From an uncultured Coxiella sp. (GTDB lineage: Bacteria; Pseudomonadota; Gammaproteobacteria; Comchoanobacterales; Comchoanobacteraceae), in contig CACBGS010000006.1 of assembly GCA_902538855.1 (NCBI GenBank), forward strand, positions 1-55,664: a stretch of 55,664 bases of DNA. Direction: 5' to 3'. Positions 46,722 through 55,664 of this stretch are shown here, in pieces. How positions within the stretch are numbered: the first letter of the stretch is position 1; each line of letters begins with the position of its first letter. The notes under the pieces are model-generated. The model did not search any database, had not been told where the DNA came from, and saw nothing but the letters and a program-made list of their open reading frames with translations. The position numbers and the translations under genes were made by a program.

Positions 46722-47846
46722 TTACGCTGGGGTATAGTTGTTCTTTGTAGAGACTGTATGAATGTGATCACCTATAGTCTCAGTTGCTGATTTATAATCT
46801 TGTAGTAGGGGTTTTTGTTGTTTTTTAACGCTAGTGAATAGATCCCTAATATTGAATAAGCCATGATTCTTTATTATGGATGCAACGTTAGTAGACTGGT
46901 CGGTGCTAGCAAATTTATCTTTTGGGCAATCGTATAGATATATATTTTCACGAGGAATATTATCAACTATTTCTCTAAGGTATCTACCATAGTGTGATGG
47001 TATTAGTAATATGGTATCCATAGTTTTACAAATCCATAATAGAGCATAGATGAACTCAGTATTTTCAGCAAAATATGGAAATGTTGTACAGCCAAAGTTA
47101 TTGTGGGTAGCTGCAAAACCAGTATGGAAAGCTTGTAAATTTATATCTAAATACGACTTATTTGAGTTGCAGTATATCAGGGTATGGCGTTTATTATTCT
47201 TTGCTATTTCACCAGCATTGATACCTAAAGATAGTTTGTTGTTTGCTATGTCATAATCATACATATTCGAAATATTGAATGTATTATAGACTATTACAAC
47301 AAGGTATTTTTCTGATATGGGAATATGATCCATATAAAGTTCAAAATAATGTTGTAGCACATTTTGTGTATATATATGTGGATATTCACTTATGCTGATA
47401 AGCTGTGTTTGCGTAACTGTACTAAAAGCTTTTTCTATCATGTCTTTGTTGCTTATCTTATTAGCTACGTAGACATAGTCATATTGTGCGAGAGTAATTT
47501 TCTTTAAGTTATTGATGGTTAATTCTTTTACAATCAATGTAGCTGTTATTTGAAACTGTGCTTTGATTTCTGCAGTTAATATAATATTCCTTTCGTCGTA
47601 TAATATACCACTATCAACAAAGATAAATATATGATGGGTTTCTTGTTGTAATTTCGAGACTATATCTTTTGTTATTGTAGTTAATTCTTTGTCATATTCT
47701 ATGTTATTTACCTTGCAGGCTTGTCCAAGGCTGAGAAATTTTTTGCAAAGATATTGTGCAATATTATTTGCAATTAAGTAGTCTCTTTCGCTGAGACTAC
47801 TTAATGCAAAGATTCTTGTTTTGTTAAATTTTTTCATATCTAACAT
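46722..47846 (-). CDS. Unrecognised 374-residue protein, possibly ELM1-like
   Basis: No family is certain. There is no signal peptide or membrane helix. The sequence alternates predicted strands and helices: HHIFIFVDSG, QYDYVYVANK, KYLVVIVYNTFN, HTLIYCNS and MDTILLIPS. The last part (about residues 255-330, with TFPYFAENTEFIYALLWICKT before the strand) loosely recalls the NPY-containing end of the ELM1/DUF1022 family, which looks like a glycosyltransferase fold. That resemblance is weak. It lies 15 bases downstream of the tricorn gene on the same strand, so both may be on one transcript. Confidence 0.65.
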   Translation of the reverse strand: MLDMKKFNKTRIFALSSLSERDYLIANNIAQYLCKKFLSLGQACKVNNIEYDKELTTITKDIVSKLQQETHHIFIFVDSGILYDERNIILTAEIKAQFQITATLIVKELTINNLKKITLAQYDYVYVANKISNKDMIEKAFSTVTQTQLISISEYPHIYTQNVLQHYFELYMDHIPISEKYLVVIVYNTFNISNMYDYDIANNKLSLGINAGEIAKNNKRHTLIYCNSNKSYLDINLQAFHTGFAATHNNFGCTTFPYFAENTEFIYALLWICKTMDTILLIPSHYGRYLREIVDNIPRENIYLYDCPKDKFASTDQSTNVASIIKNHGLFNIRDLFTSVKKQQKPLLQDYKSATETIGDHIHTVSTKNNYTPA

Positions 47847-47861
47847 ATTTAGAAAATATTT

Positions 47862-50800
47862 TTAGCAAGCTAATTCTGGTAGCTTTTTGGCTTTGCGTGA
47901 GGGCTTGCTTGTTTGGTTTACTGTGTGCTCAAGTGCTGGTTGTTTACTTTTTTGTAAATTGCTCAGTTCTGCTATAGCCTGGTCAAGCTGTGGATCGGCT
48001 TTAATAGCTGCTTGTTCCGGTGTTATGGTAACTACCTCGTCAGGATCAACGCCGTAGTTTTCTATGCTATAACCAGCTTCTTGAAACCAAACTGCGTACT
48101 CAGGTTGGGTCGTAACGCCACCATCAAGCAGTTGGTTTCTAACGTTTATACCGACAACGCCGCCCCAGGTTCGCGTACCAATGAGTTTGCCTAATTGAAG
48201 TTTTTTGAAAGCGTAGCTAAATATATCGCCATCTGAGCCGGTATTTTCATTACATAGCGCAACCATATTACCTCGCGGTGCAGCATGTGGGTATGAAAAG
48301 GCAGCGCCATGCCAGCGGGTAAAGTCAAGGCCAAAGCGTGCTATTGCTAGTTTTTGTAATATCATACTAGAGACGTGACCACCGCCGTTGTATCTTACAT
48401 CAATGATGAGAGCATCTTTGTCATAGCATTGATGGTAATTGCGATAAAATTCTGTGAGGCCATTTCTTGACATGTCTGGTATATGGATATATCCAAACTT
48501 GCCATTACTTTTTTCTGCAACATAAGCTTTGTTGCGTTCAACCCATCTTCTATAGAGTAGTGGTTTAGTACTGCTAAGTGTTTTAACGTGCTTATGGCAT
48601 ATGGGTAGTTTAGGATCTTTTGGTTGTATGCTGAGAATAACATAGCGATTAGATTGGTGAATAAGTAGTTTTTCTGGTGGCGTATTGGCATCTACTGTTT
48701 GTCCATTAACAGCAATGATGCTATCGCCTTCTTGTATATTCACATCAGGTTGCAGTAAGGGTGAGGAATAATAGTTATCTCCATATTCTCCGGAGTATAT
48801 AGCAGTAATTGTGTAATGGTTTTTTTTCTTATCATAGCTAAAGTTACAGCCTAGTTGACCTATGGGATACCTATTTTGTTTAGGCATTTCTCCTCCCCAG
48901 GTGTAGGCATGTGAGCAGCCTAGTTCGCCTTGCATTTCACTGATAACTTCGTTCAGTTCACTACGTGTTCGTGCTTGTTTAGCTAATGGTAGATATTGTT
49001 CATAGATTGCATCCCAATCAATGCCGCCCATGTCTTTATCCCAATAAAAATCTCTTTGTAAGCGCCATGCTTCAGTGAAGATAAATGGCCATTCTTGTTC
49101 TGGTGATATTTCAACTCTTGCGCGTTCAATATCTATCCAACCACCATTTTTGTAGGAATTGTCTGAATTATCTGGTTTGGTGCCGGCTTCTATGACACGT
49201 AGTTTTTGTTCGTGGTAATATAGTAATGATTTACGATCTTTTGAAAGAGCCGCACTGCTGATACCTTCAATTAGAGTCTCAAAATGTAGTTCTTTGAAAT
49301 TATATACTGATAATTTTCCATATTCTTGTTCTTCCTCATCCTCTGCTTCGCTAATGCAATTATCTAATATTAAAAGCTTTTCTTCTATGGGTAGCAGTAG
49401 GGTGTATTTGCCCGCAGGAATAGGAAAGCATGTGGTTCTCATGCTGATACCTTCAAGGTCAATCTGTATGTCTTTTGGCGGTTTGCTTGTATCTTCATCT
49501 TGGCTGTCTTCTTTTTTCTTTTTCTCGGTTTTCTGTTCTGCTTTTGGTAAATGTAAAAAAGGTGATGAAGTGTTTTTTTGAAGGCATATAAGATAGATTT
49601 TGCTGGTGTTTTTATAACCATATTGAAATAGCAATTCATCCATCTGTGCTTCGTAATGGCGTTGTGAGATAAAGAAGATATATTTGCCTTGAGTGTCAAA
49701 ACACGGTGCATAGTCAGGATATTGTCCTTGGGTTAAGTCGGTTATTTTTTTGCTACTTAGCTGATATAATTTAATTTGAGCAGTTTCATGGCTATTAGCT
49801 ATGCTGTATACAAGCCATTTGCTATCTGGTGCCCAATCAAAGTAATGAATGCTGTTGTAACTGGATTGATCTATTGGTATGAGCTTTTTGTTTTTAATAT
49901 CTAGTAATAGTAGTTCGTGTCTATGATTACTTATCAATGCATGTAGACCGTTGGGGCTAGTTTTTAGATGTAGTATGCGGCCAAGGTCTAGCTTGTCTAT
50001 ACACGTGTAGTCATGCGGTGCTGTATCATCAAAAAGATAGAGGCTGTCATGTTTGCCGTGGTCGCAACTGGCTAATAATTTATTATCATATGCATAATCT
50101 AGTTCTTTAAATCTTAGTTGTGGTTTGTTTGCTAGGTGGTAGGCTCCGCCTTGCCAGGTCGGCATGTAAAATAGTCTGCCTCGATTACTTATGGCGATGT
50201 GTTGAGCATCTGGTGATATCATTGCTGCTTCTAAACGTAGATTATTACTGGCAAACTTTCTTTGGTATTGTGGATTGTGTGTGCTACCTTGTTCTATTGG
50301 TATAAGTTGATCAATATTATTTTCTAGGTTGAGATGGAATAATTTTCCAGCTTTTGCATATACCATATGCTTTTGTTCAATATGAAAGCTTTGTACATAA
50401 AAATCTTCATGATGGGTATGACGTTGTAGGTCATTGCCATCTAAATCACAAGAGTAAACATTGCCATGGTCTTGATAATCACTTAGAAAATATATACGTT
50501 GTTGATGCCATATGGGTGCAATGAGATTATGTTTTTTATTGATTAGCAGCTTAAAGTTTTCTTGTTTTTTTTGTATCCATAGTTGTCCTGCTAGTCCACC
50601 TTGGTATCTCTTTAGGCTAGTATAGCCATAGCCATAGCGCTGTATAACAGCTTCGTCACTGTTGTTGTAGCTGATATTATTAGCATGGCCAACTTTTATA
50701 AGACTGATAGTGTGGCTATCAATATTGATATTATAAAGTGAGTTTTCTCTAAAAGGACTATCATGATGGCTGCTGAAAATAATGTGTTTATTATCTTTCC

Positions 50801-51062
50801 AGGTGCAAGCCTGTGCTTGTTGTCCAAGAAAGGTTAGCCTATTTGCATCGCCACCTTGTGTGGGAATAATATATATTTCTTGTGCACCTTCAGAAGTGGC
50901 ACTAAAAGCAATATAATTACCATCAGGTGATATACATGGGTTGCGTATAATTCCTAGTCCATGGGTAAGTCGTCTAGGGTTTTTGCCGCTTATATCGCTC
51001 GACCATAGATCATCTTTAGAAATAAATATCAGTACGTCTTTATATAGTCTAGGGCTATGCAT
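47862..51062 (-). CDS. Tricorn-type serine protease
   Basis: Tricorn-like proteases degrade peptides left by larger proteases, working in the cytoplasm as large rings. The 1066-residue protein has the full plan: two N-terminal beta-propellers (about residues 1-570, with RLTHGLGIIRNPCISPDG repeats), a core domain, a PDZ domain and an S41 peptidase domain. Catalytic residues can be placed: Ser717-His718 in GCSHAYTWGG and the nucleophile Ser943 in NTGSDGDIFSY. A closing acidic site is in SIENYGVDPDEVV. A Glu/Lys-rich insert near residues 515-535 looks disordered. There is no signal peptide. It starts a reverse unit with the 374-residue gene. Confidence 0.93.
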   Translation of the reverse strand: MHSPRLYKDVLIFISKDDLWSSDISGKNPRRLTHGLGIIRNPCISPDGNYIAFSATSEGAQEIYIIPTQGGDANRLTFLGQQAQACTWKDNKHIIFSSHHDSPFRENSLYNINIDSHTISLIKVGHANNISYNNSDEAVIQRYGYGYTSLKRYQGGLAGQLWIQKKQENFKLLINKKHNLIAPIWHQQRIYFLSDYQDHGNVYSCDLDGNDLQRHTHHEDFYVQSFHIEQKHMVYAKAGKLFHLNLENNIDQLIPIEQGSTHNPQYQRKFASNNLRLEAAMISPDAQHIAISNRGRLFYMPTWQGGAYHLANKPQLRFKELDYAYDNKLLASCDHGKHDSLYLFDDTAPHDYTCIDKLDLGRILHLKTSPNGLHALISNHRHELLLLDIKNKKLIPIDQSSYNSIHYFDWAPDSKWLVYSIANSHETAQIKLYQLSSKKITDLTQGQYPDYAPCFDTQGKYIFFISQRHYEAQMDELLFQYGYKNTSKIYLICLQKNTSSPFLHLPKAEQKTEKKKKEDSQDEDTSKPPKDIQIDLEGISMRTTCFPIPAGKYTLLLPIEEKLLILDNCISEAEDEEEQEYGKLSVYNFKELHFETLIEGISSAALSKDRKSLLYYHEQKLRVIEAGTKPDNSDNSYKNGGWIDIERARVEISPEQEWPFIFTEAWRLQRDFYWDKDMGGIDWDAIYEQYLPLAKQARTRSELNEVISEMQGELGCSHAYTWGGEMPKQNRYPIGQLGCNFSYDKKKNHYTITAIYSGEYGDNYYSSPLLQPDVNIQEGDSIIAVNGQTVDANTPPEKLLIHQSNRYVILSIQPKDPKLPICHKHVKTLSSTKPLLYRRWVERNKAYVAEKSNGKFGYIHIPDMSRNGLTEFYRNYHQCYDKDALIIDVRYNGGGHVSSMILQKLAIARFGLDFTRWHGAAFSYPHAAPRGNMVALCNENTGSDGDIFSYAFKKLQLGKLIGTRTWGGVVGINVRNQLLDGGVTTQPEYAVWFQEAGYSIENYGVDPDEVVTITPEQAAIKADPQLDQAIAELSNLQKSKQPALEHTVNQTSKPSRKAKKLPELAC

Positions 51063-51243
51063 ATTGTGTTCTTAATAAAAAGAATTAAGTTATATTAAAA
51101 AGAAATATTCGTCAAGTGCTTATTTTTCATATATATTTTTCTTTTTTTTGGGGTGTGCTTTTTATGTGATTGTTCTTGTTTGTTTTTTATTGTGTATTCC
51201 ATCAATAGTATATTGTTATCGGTAGAATAAAAAGAAGCGGTAA

Positions 51244-51272
51244 TTGACTGTGAAAGTTGTTTTGACTAGAAT
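51244..51272 (+). promoter_or_regulatory. Promoter for radA, predicting a leaderless transcript
   Basis: TTGACT (51244-51249) and TAGAAT (51267-51272) are 17 bases apart, each one base from consensus. The expected transcription start, near 51279, is the A of the radA ATG, and no ribosome site precedes that ATG. Confidence 0.6.
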
Positions 51273-51278
51273 GCTGCT

Positions 51279-52670
51279 ATGTCTAAGTCAAAACAAAAAA
51301 ATACTCAATTTCAATGTCAAAGCTGTGGGGCAACTTCGGCTAAATGGCAAGGTAAATGTTTTCAGTGTGGTAGTTGGGATAGCTTTGTAGAGGAGCCTAT
51401 TGCAGTATCTAAAAAAGCTATTAAAGTCGGTTATGCTGGTTTAAAAACTGCTCAAGTTGTAAATTTAAAAGAGGTAACTGCTGAGAGCTTAACAAGAGTA
51501 AATACTGGGTGGGATGAGTTTGATAGAGTTCTTGGTGGTGGCTTAGTACAAGGTTCTGTTTCTTTACTAGGTGGTGATCCAGGAGTAGGTAAGTCTACAC
51601 TGCTGTTACAATTACTTACAGAGTTAGGAAAAAAACAGCCAGTTTTGTATATTTCTGGTGAAGAATCACCGCAACAAGTTGCCCTTAGGGCTAAGCGTAT
51701 GGGTTTGCACCTTGATGATTGTTACCTGTATGCTCAAACTGATTTAGACAGTATCCTTGCGGCAATTCATGCGCAAAAGTCAACTATTGTCGTTATCGAC
51801 TCTATTCAAACAATGGCGTATGCTGAATTATCTTCAGCAGCCGGTAGTGTTAGCCAAGTCAGAGAGTGTGCTTTGCAGTTTACCCATCTTGCTAAGCAGT
51901 ATGGTGTTAGTATTATTATGATTGGCCATATGACTAAAGATGGTCATGTTGCTGGGCCTAGAGTGCTCGAGCATATGGTAGATACTGTTTTATACCTAGA
52001 AGGGGAGCAAAGTGGTCGTTATCGCTTATTAAGAGCATCAAAAAATCGTTTTGGCGCAGTACATGAGCTTGGGGTGTTTGCTATGCTTGAAAATGGTATG
52101 CGTGAGGTTAAGCATCCATCTTTATTATTTATGAGTAAAGCTACCAAGGCTGCATCGGGCAGTGTGGTTATGGCTTTGTGGGAAGGTAGTCGAGCATTAT
52201 TAGTTGAGCTTCAGGCTTTGGTGGATGAGAGCCATGGCCAAAATCCTCGTCGAGTGGTTGTTGGGCTAGATGGACAACGTGTGAATATGCTATTAGCTCT
52301 ATTACATAAACATGCTGGCGTGGCTACGCATGCTAGTGATGTGTTTATTAATGTAGTGGGTGGCTTAAAAGTGGCGGAGACTGCCAGTGATCTAGCATTA
52401 GCAATGACTATAGTATCTAGTTTACATAATTGGGTATTGCCTCGTAGTTTGATGGTGGTGGGTGAATGTGGTTTGAATGGCGAAGTCAGGCCTATTCAGC
52501 AAGGCCAGGCACGCCTACAGGCTGCGGTGAAGCATGGTATAACCACAGTGATTATGCCAGCAGCGAACCAACTTAGTATTCCTAAAAATATTCGTTGTAT
52601 ACAAGTAGGGCATATTCGTGAGGCCAAGCAGGCTTTAAGCCAGCTGGCTGAATCAGTCGTGCCTGCTTGA
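51279..52670 (+). CDS. radA: DNA repair protein RadA
   Basis: RadA (Sms) is a RecA-like helicase that promotes branch migration in recombination. The zinc finger Cys13, Cys16, Cys27 and Cys30 opens the 463-residue protein. Walker A GGDPGVGKST is at residues 98-107 and the RadA motif KNRFG near residue 258. The last 150 residues form the Lon-like domain (SDVFINVVGGLKVAETASDL in the middle). The ATG at 51279 is the only sensible start, since the zinc finger follows at once. Length and motifs are normal. The upstream 216 bases separate it from the divergent tricorn gene. Confidence 0.96.
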   Translation: MSKSKQKNTQFQCQSCGATSAKWQGKCFQCGSWDSFVEEPIAVSKKAIKVGYAGLKTAQVVNLKEVTAESLTRVNTGWDEFDRVLGGGLVQGSVSLLGGDPGVGKSTLLLQLLTELGKKQPVLYISGEESPQQVALRAKRMGLHLDDCYLYAQTDLDSILAAIHAQKSTIVVIDSIQTMAYAELSSAAGSVSQVRECALQFTHLAKQYGVSIIMIGHMTKDGHVAGPRVLEHMVDTVLYLEGEQSGRYRLLRASKNRFGAVHELGVFAMLENGMREVKHPSLLFMSKATKAASGSVVMALWEGSRALLVELQALVDESHGQNPRRVVVGLDGQRVNMLLALLHKHAGVATHASDVFINVVGGLKVAETASDLALAMTIVSSLHNWVLPRSLMVVGECGLNGEVRPIQQGQARLQAAVKHGITTVIMPAANQLSIPKNIRCIQVGHIREAKQALSQLAESVVPA

Positions 52671-52714
52671 TGCACTTATGCTTTATAATCTTTGTACGAG
52701 ATTGTAATCTCTGT

Positions 52715-55573
52715 TTATATACTGTTGGCTTGTTTAGTTAGTGTGTCCATGTTGTGTGTATCTAGATTATTAGGCAGATTTATATATTTATTTTCTACTT
52801 GATTAGAATTCTTACATGTAAAATATAGTTGTTGTGTATCGATAACCTTTTCCAAGAGGTGTTCAGCAGAGATAAATGATTGTTTACCACGCTTTGGTGT
52901 TATGTACATTGGATTTGTAGGTAGCGGAATTATATAACTGAGTATAATGTTAATACAATTAATATTTAATTTACGCGTATTGAATAAATTGAATAGTATA
53001 GTGCGGTAAGTAGACATCCATGATTCGCATTTGATGCATAAATCTGCTTCATGAGTAATGTAAAATCCTAATATTTTCTCAGAAAAAAATTGTTTGCTGA
53101 GGTTGTTCTGCATTAAATATCTAGCAAAATCCCCTAGTTTGCTAATGTAATTCTTATACATTTTAGCTTTTATCTCTTGGGGTTCTTGTTGGTCAAGCTC
53201 GGTATTTGTATTGACACTATACAAACCTTGTTTTAACCAGATTTTATTTTGTGTGATACTCGGATCGTCGTTAATACTGCTTTCAAGTTTAATTAGTATT
53301 TGATTATTAAACATGGTTGTGTTTTTGTTATATATATATGAATGCATGTTTGTTTTTTTATATAATTTCTTAATAGTCTTTGGAACATCGTCAATAAAGC
53401 ACCTCATTTCCCATATCGCATCAATCCAATCCAACCTTTTGTTATAGGGTAGTTCTACTTTATTATCTAGAATACTGTCTAGCGTTTCTTGATTGACTTG
53501 ACTGTAATGGCAATTAGCTGTGTATAGATGTGCATTAGCTAACTCTGTATGATCACTTCTTGAGCCTTGGTATTGTGCATAAAATTTGATGATGTGTAAC
53601 TTATAACCCATTAGCCAGACTGGTGGAGATATCTCAGTGCTAAAGGCTAATGTCATATGTTGTATTTGTTCTGGGTTTGGAACCATAGGAGTTGTTAAAC
53701 TGTGTTGGATTAATTCAGTTAAACTATCATAGATATTTACCCAATAGGTTATTTTTTCTCGCATTCCCCAAATACTATTAATCATGCTTGGTAAGATATG
53801 ATTAGTATTTAGTAGACTGTTGCTTTGGCCAATTGCTAAATACAACTCTCTGACCACACCTGGTAGTCTTTGTGCTATATCTGTTTGACTTAAAGTGCCA
53901 ATTGGTTGATATAATCGATTAAGCATTTTACCAAAAATAGTCCAGCCTAGATGGCCGCTACTTGGTGTTACGAGTGATTTTGCATTATTGTAATCTAACT
54001 CTATTAGATCAAATGTTGCGGTATCTAATTTCCTGACTGCTTGTGCAATAATTTGTGATATGGCTGGCTGTTTTATGGAATCTTCTCTATTATACCAGGA
54101 GAATTTATGTTCATTTTGCCCTTTAAACAATGGTTTAGATTGACTGTCTAGAAGAAATGAGCCAATCACTAGTATTTTAAATTGTGTAGGGGTGATATGT
54201 TTATTATGGTATAATTGTCTACATATATTATCAAAATTATTGTCTCCTAGCTCGTTAGATAGATCTGCTAGATGATAGTAATAAATATTAATATGATTTT
54301 TTATATCCGGTTGGCCACTACGCATTGCGGTGCGTAAGGTATTTATGTCATATTCAAATATATGAAATTGTTCTAGGTATTTGTATATTTCAATATGACC
54401 ATATGCTACAGCTATTTTTGTTAATCCATTAAAATCATTTCTGCTGAACTTTTCCTGTATGAATATTGCTTCAGCTTCATTTGATGTAGATTTTTTTGTA
54501 CTATAAAATTTTTCTCCTGATATTAATCTAGGGTGTAAGTTTTGTTTTAGTTGTCTATAAAAGTTCATTTCTGAACCTGGCTCATTACCTTGAAGTAGCT
54601 TTACCAGTAAAGGTTTATTACCTGTTTCGCAACATTGTTGACATAAAGTGATATAGTTTTTTTTGTGATGTAAGAAATTTTCATATTCATATTGTGGCAT
54701 AAGTCGCAAATTAACTAATTTACCGATCATTTCAATATCGTTTAAATGATAGTAGTACTCAAATGCTTTGCAGATTTCACGTATGATATGCTTATGAATT
54801 ACTATTTCAGGGTTGTCTGTGTGTAAATGATTTTGATTATCTTTTTCTATGTTGAGAAAAGGGATTATTAACTCCTCAAGGAATGGTATTAGTTCTTTTT
54901 TCTTTAGCATGGGTCGGATCATATAGCTAATAAAACTTTCATTATCAGTCGTCATAAAAGCTTTTGGATAACCAAAATAATCTATTTTTGAAAACACCTG
55001 CTCGGAGGCTATCCAATTCCATAATAACTTTGCACATTTTAGATGGTCTGCTGTCTTATATTTGATCATGCTATTCATATATTCAGCAACATAATTGGCG
55101 AAATTGCCCAGTGATATTGGGTTAAAATTAATACATTGTCCCCCTATGCCTGCTAATATTTTATCAGCGATGGCTGGTTGTAGGATTGCTTCGATTAAGT
55201 CATGTTTTCCTTGAATACCACAATGTATCAAGCTAGGTATAATTTTAAGTATATCAATGCCATGTGTTGCATCATCAGCTAATGATGATAATATCTGCTT
55301 GATATTCTCACCATTTCTCAGTATGGCGTGAAGGAGTTTTTCTTCAGGATTTTGAGTTTGTATATCGAATTTACCTAATAGTTCTAGTAAGTGGAACTGT
55401 TGGTTGTCTAATATAATGTATGTTAACCAAGTGTCTTCTGTTCTATCTATACCGCTGCTAAGTAGGTGCTGTAATATATCGTAGTTTCCTGTTTTGCAAG
55501 CTTCGATGATCTGATGATGTCTATCTTCTTGTGCGTGATGGCTGGATATTTCAGTTTTCTTGCTTAAGTCCAT
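52715..55573 (-). CDS. Large ankyrin-like repeat protein
   Basis: This 952-residue protein has no signal peptide and no membrane helix. Near the N-terminus IIEACKTGNYDILQHLLSSG (residues about 22-41) reads like an ankyrin helix pair. A second such unit, LTKIAVAYGHIEIYKYLEQF, occurs near residues 385-405, with weaker helical repeats between (GIQGKHDLIEAIL, TGNKPLLVKLLQG). The remainder is helical, rich in Asn, Ile and His, and resembles no enzyme I know. Ankyrin proteins are common effectors of Legionella- and Coxiella-like bacteria, so a host-directed role is plausible but not shown. It runs convergent with radA. Confidence 0.7.
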   Translation of the reverse strand: MDLSKKTEISSHHAQEDRHHQIIEACKTGNYDILQHLLSSGIDRTEDTWLTYIILDNQQFHLLELLGKFDIQTQNPEEKLLHAILRNGENIKQILSSLADDATHGIDILKIIPSLIHCGIQGKHDLIEAILQPAIADKILAGIGGQCINFNPISLGNFANYVAEYMNSMIKYKTADHLKCAKLLWNWIASEQVFSKIDYFGYPKAFMTTDNESFISYMIRPMLKKKELIPFLEELIIPFLNIEKDNQNHLHTDNPEIVIHKHIIREICKAFEYYYHLNDIEMIGKLVNLRLMPQYEYENFLHHKKNYITLCQQCCETGNKPLLVKLLQGNEPGSEMNFYRQLKQNLHPRLISGEKFYSTKKSTSNEAEAIFIQEKFSRNDFNGLTKIAVAYGHIEIYKYLEQFHIFEYDINTLRTAMRSGQPDIKNHINIYYYHLADLSNELGDNNFDNICRQLYHNKHITPTQFKILVIGSFLLDSQSKPLFKGQNEHKFSWYNREDSIKQPAISQIIAQAVRKLDTATFDLIELDYNNAKSLVTPSSGHLGWTIFGKMLNRLYQPIGTLSQTDIAQRLPGVVRELYLAIGQSNSLLNTNHILPSMINSIWGMREKITYWVNIYDSLTELIQHSLTTPMVPNPEQIQHMTLAFSTEISPPVWLMGYKLHIIKFYAQYQGSRSDHTELANAHLYTANCHYSQVNQETLDSILDNKVELPYNKRLDWIDAIWEMRCFIDDVPKTIKKLYKKTNMHSYIYNKNTTMFNNQILIKLESSINDDPSITQNKIWLKQGLYSVNTNTELDQQEPQEIKAKMYKNYISKLGDFARYLMQNNLSKQFFSEKILGFYITHEADLCIKCESWMSTYRTILFNLFNTRKLNINCINIILSYIIPLPTNPMYITPKRGKQSFISAEHLLEKVIDTQQLYFTCKNSNQVENKYINLPNNLDTHNMDTLTKQANSI

Positions 55574-55664
55574 AAAATTTGTCTCGTCTAAGTTTTTGTA
55601 TCAATTGTCTAATATTATCAAAATATATCTCTTTTGAGAGTAGGTCAATATGTATTATTTCTAA

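Noticed and set aside
46499-46771. Reverse 90-residue frame between the small membrane protein and the 374-residue gene
   Set aside because: It overlaps both supported genes in another frame and has no recognisable feature.
1-55664. CRISPR arrays, phage genes or insertion sequences
   Set aside because: No regularly spaced repeats, phage structural genes or transposase motifs were seen.

Overview
The window is an AT-rich, densely packed bacterial chromosome segment. It most resembles an intracellular gammaproteobacterium of the Legionella/Coxiella kind. Support for this comes from the gammaproteobacterial-type accD, cvpA, holA and nadD, from the gene order tpiA-secG-tRNA-Leu(GAG)-nuoA..N, and from candidate host-interaction proteins (ankyrin-like, U-box-like, tandem membrane paralogs). 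This placement is inference from gene content and order; no database search was possible. No insertion sequence, phage gene or CRISPR array was seen, and no gap between genes exceeds about 220 bases.

Layout. Positions 1-2926 hold the end of accD, cvpA and the convergent holA-nadD pair. A consensus sigma70 promoter then drives an unrecognised 355-residue protein (3100-4167). Positions 4309-19942 form one long forward unit: tpiA, secG, tRNA-Leu and all 14 complex I genes nuoA-nuoN, mostly overlapping by a few bases. Positions 20135-24120 are a second forward unit. It holds two SppA-like halves whose active-site residues are complementary, followed by aapJ and aapQ of a polar amino-acid ABC transporter. 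The other transporter genes, aapM and aapP (27801-29581), lie beyond three reverse-strand paralogous membrane-protein genes (24110-27670) and have their own promoter.

Positions 29585-31495 hold dnaX, the 4.5S SRP RNA (ffs) and tRNA-Val(GAC). Ahead of the two RNAs lie divergent promoters. A reverse-strand block follows: a tandem fusion of two D-Ala-D-Ala ligases, a BioA-like aminotransferase without its PLP lysine, an L,D-transpeptidase and an alpha2-type glycyl-tRNA synthetase. After a forward DEAD-box helicase (deaD-like, short C-terminus), a second reverse block runs to 51062. It encodes a protein with two U-box-like modules, a frameshifted amino-acid permease, two Bcr/CflA-type MFS transporters, a lipoprotein hydrolase, two tandem small membrane paralogs with terminators, an unrecognised protein and a tricorn-type protease. 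radA (forward, possibly leaderless) and a 952-residue ankyrin-like protein (reverse) close the window.

Together the genes give respiration (complex I), amino-acid import (Aap, APC permease), peptide breakdown (SppA pair, tricorn), cell-wall modification, DNA replication and repair, and a set of lineage-specific proteins that may act on a host. The strongest candidates for something undescribed are the split SppA pair, the charge-tailed membrane triplet inside the aap locus, and the double U-box-like protein.
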